Below are positions 56,507 through 64,000 of a DNA stretch of 64,000 nucleotides, piece by piece. Every line of letters starts with the position of its first letter. Position 1 is the first letter of the stretch. Location of the stretch: positions 12,935,501 to 12,999,500 of the forward strand of contig PUFA01000003.1 of the NCBI GenBank assembly GCA_003508835.1. The letters run 5' to 3'. The notes beneath the pieces are model-generated. The model ran no database searches. It was given only the letters and a program-made list of their open reading frames with translations, and had not been told where the DNA came from. Source of the DNA: Eonycteris spelaea (taxonomy: Eukaryota; Chordata; Mammalia; Chiroptera; Pteropodidae). Made by a program: the position numbers and the translations under genes.

Positions 56507-57060
56507 TCCAGAACTGAGATATATAACATATAAAAAGAGGGCATAGAGGAAAAAATCATAGAATACCACCAAACTAAAATAATAGACAGAAGCACAAGGG
56601 CAAAGAAACAATGGAGACACTGAGCTAAAACAAAAGATCAAATGGCTATAGGAAAACCTCATATTTCAATAATCATCCTAAATGTAAATGGACCGAACTC
56701 ATCAGTAAAAAGTCACAGAGTAGCATATTGGGTCAAAAAACAAAACCCAACCATATGCTGCCTTTAAGAGACGCATCTCATCTGCAAGGACAAATATAGA
56801 CCCAAAATGAAAGAGTGGAAAATGATACTCCAAGCAAATGGCATCCAGAAAAAAGCAGGTGTAGCCATACTTATATCTGATGAAATAAACTTTAATAAAA
56901 AAGGGAATAAGAGACAAAGATGAATATTTCATAATGATAAAAGGGGACAATACATCAAGAAGACATAACACTTATCAGTATATATACTCCCAATGAGTGC
57001 AGCACCAAAATATATAAAGCAACTACTAATAGAACTAAAGGGAGAAATTGACAAAATCCT
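55885..57060 (+). mobile_element. LINE-1 ORF1-end to early ORF2 segment, sense (inverted relative to neighbours)
   Basis: cagatttttcatcagaaacg, caagaataatatatccagca, ggaaataaagacctttccag, actgagggaattttctatca, ttgcaggaaatactgaaggg, atcctaaatgtaaatggacc, cagagtagcatattgggtca, tgctgcctttaagagacgca, gtgtagccatacttatatct, atacatcaagaagacataac and aaagggagaaattgacaa follow L1 sense order across the end of ORF1, the inter-ORF region and the ORF2 endonuclease domain. Frames are broken. Its orientation is opposite to the two L1 3' ends just upstream. Confidence 0.85.
56465..56504 (+). repeat. (CA)20 microsatellite within L1
   Basis: Forty bases of uninterrupted CA units inside the sense L1 segment. 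Confidence 0.95.
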
Positions 57061-57061
57061 C
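57051..57061 (+). repeat. Right copy of the 11-bp direct repeat
   Basis: acaaaatcctc, identical to 55351-55361. The L1 consensus I recall continues gaaattgacaacaatac, so the homology to L1 ends at or just inside this word. Confidence 0.65.
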
Positions 57062-57289
57062 TTTTGGAAAAATCATTCTAGCCTTGATATCTGCTGTTTA
57101 TGCTATATATTTTTTGGTTTAATCAAAAACCTTTTTCTATGGGCAAAAAAATAACTGTGAAGTTTATTTTCATTTTCAGCAACCACAGAAAGCATTAGCT
57201 CATGTAGTCCTGATCTGAAACTCTTTATCCTCTTAGCCATCGGGAGCTGGTGCAGAGCACATACCTGTTCAAGGTCTTTGTGACCTAGG

Positions 57290-57433
57290 CCAGTGATCCC
57301 AAAACTTTATTGTACATAAGAATCAGTGTAGAAACTTGCTAAGGTTCCAAGTTTGATTTAAGAGAGATGGGTTACGCCTAATATTTTACATTTTCGAAAA
57401 CTTCTAAGGTGCCTGCTGGTCCTAGGAGTACAC
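57290..57433 (-). mobile_element. MER5A-like hAT-Charlie element
   Basis: cagtgatcccaaaactttat, gtacataagaatcagtgtag, aaacttgctaaggttccaag, acattttcgaaaacttctaa and ggtgcctgctggtcctagga follow the MER5A order (cagtggttctcaaactttag, cgtgcatcagaatcacctgg, gcttgttaaaacacag, catttctaacaagttcccag, gtgatgctgctggtccgggg). The orientation is opposite to the copy at 17495-17660. The second end is short of the terminal ccactg. Confidence 0.65.
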
Positions 57434-57453
57434 ATTAATTTACAAAACTAAAC

Positions 57454-57760
57454 TAGGAGTTGACAAATATTTTATGTAAAAGGAGTGAGAGTAAATATTT
57501 TAGGTTTTAACTACTCAACTCTGCTGTTATAGCACAAAAGAAAATATAGATACTACATAAACAAATGAGAATGGCCCTTTTCCAATAAAACTTTGACACT
57601 GAAATTTGAATTTCATGTAAATTTTACATATCAAGAAATAATAGTTTTCTTTGGAATTTTTTCAACTATTTAAAAATGTAAAAATCACCCAGCCTGTGGG
57701 CCATACAAAAACAGTCATTATGTCAGATATGACCTGTGGGAAAAGTTTGCCATCACCTGA
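57454..57760 (+). mobile_element. Non-autonomous hAT DNA transposon (MER-series)
   Basis: taggagttgacaaatatttt, gagagtaaatattttaggtt, actactcaactctgctgtta, tagcacaaaagaaaatatag, acataaacaaatgagaatgg, ttccaataaaactttgacac, acaaaaacagtcattatgtc and gaaaagtttgccatcacctg match a family that I recall as 'ggttggcaaactttttctgtaaagggcc... agtaaatattttaggc... caactactcaactctgccgttgtagc... tccaataaaactttatttac... tttgccgacccctg'. I do not recall its MER number reliably. It lies 20 bp after a MER5A-like copy. Confidence 0.75.
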
Positions 57761-60410
57761 TAAAGACAGAATTCTTGCCCTGTAACTAGGACAGGACACC
57801 TTATCTGTTACAGTGAGATAGACCTTCTCACCACCTCCTGGAGTAGAAAGTAAAGCATTCTTAGGGAAGACTGTGCTCCTCCTGAAACAGAATCCTTAAA
57901 TTTATAGCCCTTGACCTGAGTCTGCCACCCTAAAACTGAGAAGTCCCTAGCCCTATTTCAGAGGCAGAATGAGCAGGTGTACCTCTTTACTCAGGTACTT
58001 TAGGTTTCTTAGAAGTTTGGTGAGTCACACCAAGAATGGGATTTACTTTGTCATCTATTTGAGAAGAATGTCATATATTTTGCTAAGTTTCTAGTAACAT
58101 CTCAACTTGAAATTATTAGAAGTCTCACTAACTAGACAATCCATCTCAGTGGTAGGATTTAATTTCCCCTCTCCAAATACCAATATACTCAGAAAGAATT
58201 CACAAAACAAACATATTTTATGGAAGAAATTCTCCAACTTTTTTCAATGATTTATTCCTATCAGGAAAGAGAAAATGATGTGTGTGCCCAGCACTCTGAG
58301 ATCTAGACTTAACTGGCCCATAGCAACTGTGAAATTTCTTTGAAGTCCCCCATTTTATTTTATAAATTCATGCATTTATCTCTTGTATTTATACCATAAT
58401 ATATTGGCATTTGTTGTAATATAAAAATGTTTGAAATTACTTCTGAGTTCACTTTCTTAAATTTTTATGCTAAAAATTGGGAGCTCCAAGAAGCTGGCCA
58501 GTGTTTACTTATTATAATTTACAGTCTCTCTGACATACCTGTATATGTACATGAGTTTGAGAAGTTTAAATTTAGCAGGTGTTCTCAGTTCTCTGTGGTG
58601 GGTACTAGACCTCATGTACCTAACCCTTCAGCCTTGATTCACCCTTCACCTTCAACCAAAGCTCCTGCTATATGATGTAAGGGCATTTGTTTCACAAAGT
58701 TCACCTAAGGGTTTTCTAGTTAATTAGTTGACACTTTACAAGGTTGCCTTGGAATGATTGTCATTTGAACTTCATTTTCCCTGTTCATATTCTGTTCTTA
58801 GGCTTATTCTTGGTCTTCAAATCAAATTAGCAATAGAATACCTTTAATAAGCTCACATGTGTAATGCAATGGAGCACAATGACCTGATTGTGTCAACAAC
58901 CCTAACCCCAGTCCATACTGTCTCCACAGGTCTTTAATTTCTCTTGCACTATATTTTATTGGAAATATGTGCTCAAAGTTGCATGGATTGTTTTCAATAA
59001 TTAATGTATACATTGATTAATGCATTTTATTAAGTAGATGAGGTTGAACATCAATGGTCTGATAATGTTTTATCTGTTTGACTATCCTCATCTTCTTCAT
59101 GGAAATCCTCTATTCAAACCACTGAAATTTTATAAATGTGAAATTTTATAAATGTGAAAATTCCAGACTTACTCTCCTGAAGTGGACACTGTATTGTGCC
59201 ACCAAGCTTTCATCTCTCGCTCCAACTTTCAGGACTTATTGTTCCAGCTCCTGGAAAAGCTGATGGCTGAACAGCTTTTAGCTGATATTTTCCTTACAGA
59301 AATTGACCTTGGCCAAAGACAACCATTTCAAATAAAGTCTTATCCTTTCCCAGGGACATCTTGCATCCAATGACTGATTGGTGCAGGAGTTGAAGTCTGG
59401 CCCTCTTGCTCTAAGTCAAGACAATTCTGAAGGGTCATTTACTTGCATAAATGACCATAGATCCCTTTCAGTAAGAACTGAGATCTATGCTATGCTATTT
59501 CAATGTCCTTTCTCCTGGGAAAGACATTTCTCTTGAGCAATATAAACTAGGTCTGAAAACTGAATTAAAATCAGAAATTGACAGAATGATAACTTTTAAA
59601 AATTTGGTAACTGCCCTTGGCTTTCTGATTATGCAATCTTGATTTCTCTATTTGTATAAATTAGAAATACCCTTGTTAGTAGCCTGTTTATCATGCTCCT
59701 GAGGGATGCCATGCTCTATCAACCAACTGTGTAGCCTTTTGCAGATCAGCAATGCCTCTCCAAGTTGCCACATCTACCTTGCTGCTCATTACATTTTTGC
59801 CTGATTCAATCCAGTTTCTTTTTTCTTTGGAAACTGTGCAACCATTGAAATGCCTCAATTTCACTTATGAAGCAACTTTGAGAAATATATCATCAATTTT
59901 ATCAAACCATCTATGGATTCATTTACATGTTTTGCCCAAATCAACTTTTAAGATAATATTGGTATTATTCCCTTTATTGCTTTAAACCAACATTGCTCTT
60001 TTTATCTATTAGTGATATGCAAATTTCATGTTAATTCTATTCTTGCCTTTAGATTTGATACAGAATTTGAATGTTTATGGTCTGTTTTTTCCTTCAAAAT
60101 TCCCATCTGTACCTTTATATATTTTTCATTACAGTTGCCCTCAGAATTAGGCACTGATAGAAAATAATTTATCACACAGAATCTGATCATCTAATTACAA
60201 TAATTTTCCTGACAATTCAGAGACTTGAAAAAAATTATAATTTCTTTAACTATTATTTCTTACTTTTGAATACATATTAAGATTTCTGCTTCATGCATAG
60301 ATAGCTCCCATTTCTATAACTCTTCAATTTTTAGCTTCCCAAAAGATTAAAATGTATGGGCAACAAGGCAATTTTTAAATTTCATAAAACTACCTATTGA
60401 TGAACTATCA
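57761..60410. other. About 2.6 kb unique non-coding DNA
   Basis: No exon or assignable transposon recognised. Contains an exact 16-bp tandem duplication at 59125-59156. Several short frames (58427-58675, 59182-59373, 59752-59985) have no recognisable domain. Confidence 0.4.
59125..59156 (+). repeat. 16-bp perfect tandem duplication
   Basis: aaattttataaatgtg occurs twice head-to-tail (59125-59140 and 59141-59156) without mismatch. Confidence 0.95.
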
Positions 60411-60436
60411 CACACACACACACACACACACACACA
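60411..60436 (+). repeat. (CA)13 microsatellite
   Basis: Uninterrupted CA units, followed by ttaagcat. Confidence 0.95.
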
Positions 60437-60954
60437 TTTAAGCATATCTATTTAGAAAAATCATATACTGAAATGGTCATAATGACACCTAGCATTAACA
60501 TCATTGCAAATAACTGACACAAAACTAAAAGATTTGCCAATTCTATTTTTTCATCCCCGAAGTTAGAAACATAACCATCAGAAGCTTAGCTAACTCTCAA
60601 AATCCCAGTAACTGGAAGGTATGACATTCTGCATCTCTCTCTTGTTTCTTGTTTTGTTTGTTTGAGTAAAAACCTAGTTGTTAAAGATTTATCAGCATAC
60701 CACTGACTAAGCCCTTCCTTCACAAAGCTGCAAATCAGTAGCTAAGCAATTTCATAATTTTGCTAAGGGAGTAAAGAAATAGAGATTGCTCAAGTATGCA
60801 TCGATGAACAAATCTGATTATATTCGTCAACATACCAACATGGAAAGAATTGAGAAGTACCTGCTAGTAAAAAAGGAGAGGGCATGTGGATATGGAAAAG
60901 CCACATATGATTAAATTATAAAATAATGAAACTAAAAAGAACCTGAGGAAAGTT
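60437..60954. other. Non-coding interval
   Basis: No feature recognised. Confidence 0.4.
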
Positions 60955-61050
60955 ATTATGCAACACTTCAATTTAACAGATGAGAAAACAGAAGTGTTCC
61001 TAGTTGCTCAATAGTTGAGCCAAAGAAGATTCTAGCTTTCAATACTGCTA
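60955..61050 (-). mobile_element. MIR SINE fragment, antisense
   Basis: aatttaacagatgagaaaac, agaagtgttcctagttgctc and aatagttgagccaaagaaga follow antisense MIR (ttttacagatgaggaaactg, ggttaagtgacttgctc, aagtggcagagccaggatt). Confidence 0.6.
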
Positions 61051-61339
61051 ATATTCCTTCTTTCATGCCATATGGTTCATTCAAAAGGTCATGTGTTAAT
61101 TTTTTCCTTCACCCATGTTTATTTACCCAAATTATATTTAAAACAACATAAGCTGATGTTAGAATTAATATATAATAAAATATTTTTATTTTTCCAACTA
61201 ATTAATACATGACTACTTCCAAAATCCTTACTATATAGTTCATGTTGTCTGATTTTCTCAACTATTTCTCACAATTTTCTGCCCCCAGAATAACAATTTA
61301 TCTTATAAGAAAATATTGACTCTCTATATAAATAATAAG
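61051..61339. other. AT-rich non-coding interval
   Basis: No feature recognised. Confidence 0.4.
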
Positions 61340-61560
61340 ATCTAAATTTATGGGACACCTGCTATATGCTAGGTTTAACAACTTGATGAATATGCATTAT
61401 TATGTCTATTTTATAGAGTAAACTAAAGCCTATAGAATTTATTTAACTTTTCTAAGGTCCTGCAATTATGTAGTAGCAGTCCTGGGTTTCAAAAGCAGTT
61501 CTGTCTCACTCCAAAGCCTGTTTTGGTTCCTTCCCTCTCCCTTACTCTGCTACTGTATCT
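61340..61560 (-). mobile_element. MIR SINE, antisense, nearly complete
   Basis: tgggacacctgctatatgct, attattatgtctattttata, gagtaaactaaagcctatag, cttttctaaggtcctgcaat, tatgtagtagcagtcctggg and ttctgtctcactccaaagcc follow the whole antisense MIR (gagcacctactatgtgcc, tattatccccattttacag, atgaggaaactgaggc, gacttgctcaaggtcacac, agctagtaagtggcagagcc, ggtctgtctgactccaaagcc). Confidence 0.8.
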
Positions 61561-62699
61561 CTTAGACATCTGTCTATAGAAAAATGAAAACAAAAATTTA
61601 CTATAGTTACGTAAAATTTCCAGACCATACTCGTGCCTTCTGGCTTTTTAGATCATATCGAAGCAAAAAAAATGTCAGTCATTTTCAAGGTCACCCATCA
61701 ATGTAGATGTTTGTCATTGTCATGACCTATTTAACCTGGAGTAGGTACACAATGGAACCTTAAAGTTGTCTTCCAAAAGATAGATATCTTGAACTAAAAT
61801 TAGGAAACTGGGGACAAGGTGAGAGAACACTTAAGGTAAAGAAATCTGGGGTCATTAGCACTCTAGCAAAGTAACATAAGCAAACTGACAACATAGAAAA
61901 AGAAAATTATATTTATTGTTCTTTGTTTGGTACAGCAGGAAAAAAGTATTCTAGGGGCAATGCAGAAGGGCTAGCAAATTTGAAACAAATTAAAGGCAAT
62001 AACCTTAAATATAGTGATAACAGGTCTGTGGAATTCACTACTATAGGATATCTTTAAATCAAATAATAATGTTGGACTACAGGGTGGATAATTTAATGAC
62101 CAATAACCTTGCTGGTATTTTAGCTGAAGAAGATACACAACATCTTATGGGCTTGATCTGATCAGCCCAAGGGCAAGGAGAATTTAATTTTCCCATGAAC
62201 TGGATAAAGTATTCATCAGAATAACTAGAGCTTGCCTTCTCAGATTACTAAGACCTACTTGTGGACTGGATTCCCAGCTCAGGTATTAAATATTACTTTG
62301 CAATGGGCACCGTGGGAAAGTGATAGAATGATGTCAGCATAAAAGATAACTTTAATTTATTTTTTCCAGGAGTGGGGGTAAATTGCATTGTACCATTCTA
62401 ATACTCTCTTTCAGTTGACAAAATTTACTAAATAACTGCCTTGAAGGTAAGATTTCAGTTAGTGACCTTGGGAAGAAAAAGAATACTAACCAATATGATT
62501 TTTTTTGTACACTAAAGAAGTATAAATGTAGAGGCATATGTACACAATAGCTGCTCATTATTTTTCTTATTTAATGTATCATCGTATACTTCCATCTTAG
62601 CACATAAAGATTTGCATATTTTAGTCTCAGTATTTCATTGTGTAAATAAATATTCATGTTATGAAAAAAAAACTATACAGGGCTTCTCAAAAGAAATAT
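61561..62699. other. Unique non-coding DNA
   Basis: No exon or assignable repeat recognised. Confidence 0.4.
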
Positions 62700-63180
62700 A
62701 GAATATTTCATGTTTTTTTTTCATTGATAACAAACATTGCATATACATCTCTGGACATATGTGCAAGTATGTGAGTAGAATAAAGTTCTTTGAATGGAAT
62801 TACTAGATCAACACATATATATACTTTCTATATTGGTAGATACTGCAAAATTGCCAAGCAAATTAGTTACATCAAATTGTATTTCAACCAACAAACATGA
62901 GATCATGTTTCTTCATCTCTAGACCAATTTTTTGATATTTGTTACTCTGAGTATTAAGAGCTACAGGTAATTATTTTTCTATTTTGCTGATGTCAATTAG
63001 TGTGAGGCTGAACACCATTCGTATGTTTAAAGCCATTTTTTTCTGTGATCTCACCATTTAAGTCATTACTTTTTTTTTTTTTTTTTTAATTTAGGAAAAG
63101 CCTTTCTCTTTTAGGTTTGTAAGTGTTTTTTAAATATTTGGTACATTAGTCCTTGTTTAGCCTTTCTAGGCATTAATTTT
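62700..63180 (-). mobile_element. Old LINE-1 3' region, antisense
   Basis: attgcatatacatctctgga, gtagaataaagttctttgaa, tggaattactagatcaacac, actgcaaaattgccaagcaa, aaattgtatttcaaccaaca, tttgctgatgtcaattagtg, tgaggctgaacaccattcgt and ccatttttttctgtgatctc follow the reverse complement of an old L1M 3' region as I remember it (tctaagtatatgcagaag, gtagaatagattcctaaaag, tggaattgctgggtcaaagg, attgccaaattgccc, ctgatgggtgaaaaatgg, gaggttgagcatcttttcat). An 18-base T run at 63070-63087 lies within it. Confidence 0.75.
63070..63087. repeat. Poly-T tract
   Basis: Eighteen T within antisense L1 sequence. Confidence 0.92.
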
Positions 63181-64000
63181 TACCTAAGTATCTCCAAGCT
63201 CTCTTAACATGATTATATCCAATCTATTAAACCAAATCTACTGAGATATTACATGTTAAAAATAAACATGTGGCTGACGTGAGTCCTTTTTTGTTTGTTT
63301 GCCATTTAATAGAGATAAGATGCAAGGGTACCAATGCCAAACATCAGAGATTAGAAGGGTAAAATTAATTTTGATCAGAAAAAGTAAATGATAATTTATG
63401 GATATTTTTATCTATCCACAGATTTATTCAACAAACATTTTCTGAGTAGTGAGTTTCAGTCTTTCACGAGCTCTAGGGATGAGATTATTTTTACTTTAGC
63501 ATAGTTAATCTATTTCTAAGCAGTTTTTAATCACAAAAAATATAACCAAGAAAAGTTGTACATCTTCAAGATTTCTATGTTTAATGAATGTCACCTTCTC
63601 AATGTGTCCATTGGGAATGCATTGAGATGCTAGTAGTAACTCAAAATAACAGTACAGATTTATTTTTCCCTGAGGGAGACACATAAGTGGCAGGCAGCGC
63701 AGGTCTAATACGGTGGATTTCAGTCACGGAGGCACCTTCTATCTTTCTTCTTTCCCATCCTTATGTAAGGCTTCCATTTTCAACTCTCTTTATTGTCATA
63801 AAAATTGCTACTGGATGTCCAGCTATCATATGTGTCCCAGACAGCAAGCAGCAAGCAGGAAGCAGATGTGAGGAAAGTATCACCAGCTTTTAAGGAAGTC
63901 ATTCTCTTTGAAGAGTTTTCTTGAACATCCCATTCAGTGGTTCCCATTTAAACTTACTGCATGTGTTAATAAATTTAATTGTGGTGATCATTTCGACAGT
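63181..64000. other. Non-coding DNA at the window end
   Basis: No exon recognised. Near 63418-63450 the words atttattcaacaaacatttt and ctgagtag resemble an antisense L2/MIR tail. The 68-codon frame at 63687-63893 has no recognisable product. Confidence 0.4.

Noticed and set aside
55885..57060. Possible functional L1 ORF2 endonuclease
   Set aside because: Frame is broken repeatedly; only short frames remain, so it is a dead fragment.
1..64000. tRNA, rRNA, CpG island, bacterial operon or phage features
   Set aside because: None seen: no cloverleaf-like conserved boxes, no dense CpG block, no long frames. The repeat content is clearly mammalian.

Overview
The window looks like a vertebrate, specifically mammalian, intergenic or deep-intronic segment. 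It is AT-rich and CpG-poor. The longest ATG-started reading frames are only about 60 to 118 codons, and those with visible low-complexity sequence run through microsatellites or degenerate transposons. I found no protein-coding exon, tRNA, rRNA, CRISPR array or operon-like structure that I can support. What can be annotated is an archaeological layer of transposable elements, simple repeats, and unique DNA between them. Families were assigned by recognising consensus-like stretches from memory, not by database search, so boundaries are approximate.

The MIR, L2, MER5, MER20, MER1-like, Tigger, MaLR-type LTR and L1 fragments place it in a placental mammal. The L1 3' ends (3634-4088, 33070-33290, 40516-40577 and the inverted copies at 55362-55884) resemble the L1 3' UTRs I associate with laurasiatherians and especially bats. 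I see no abundant young tRNA-derived SINE, which would fit a yinpterochiropteran bat (horseshoe bat or fruit bat group) better than a vesper bat. That assignment is an inference.

Layout: 1-6000 is mostly unique DNA with a MER1-like hAT element and an L1 3' end bounded by a 14-bp target-site duplication. 6000-10300 is rich in MIR/L2/MER20 remnants plus one LTR-like repeat. 10300-12000 holds an old L1 3' end interrupted by an antisense L1 piece. 12000-19200 has a probable L3/CR1 fragment, a split unassigned repeat, MER5A and a MaLR LTR. 19900-26000 is microsatellite-rich: a perfect 58-base alternating purine-pyrimidine run, a compound GGAT/ACAG array, an (AT)n(AG)n junction and long purine tracts. 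26000-30500 is nearly repeat-free. 30500-34100 has an LTR, an LTR-like repeat, an L1 3' end and MIR. 34100-46400 is mostly unique, with several segments that read like candidate conserved non-coding elements, best at about 44930-45290. 46450-52430 is a long, decayed L1/HAL1-lineage block. 55351-57061 is a complex L1 locus with inverted parts inside an 11-bp direct repeat. The rest holds MER5A, another hAT element, MIRs and an antisense L1 fragment.

No genes act together here. The points most worth a second look are the inverted L1 locus at 55351-57061, the candidate non-coding conserved segments, the Z-DNA-prone run, the GGAA arrays inside old L1 sequence, and the split repeat near 16.3/17.3 kb.
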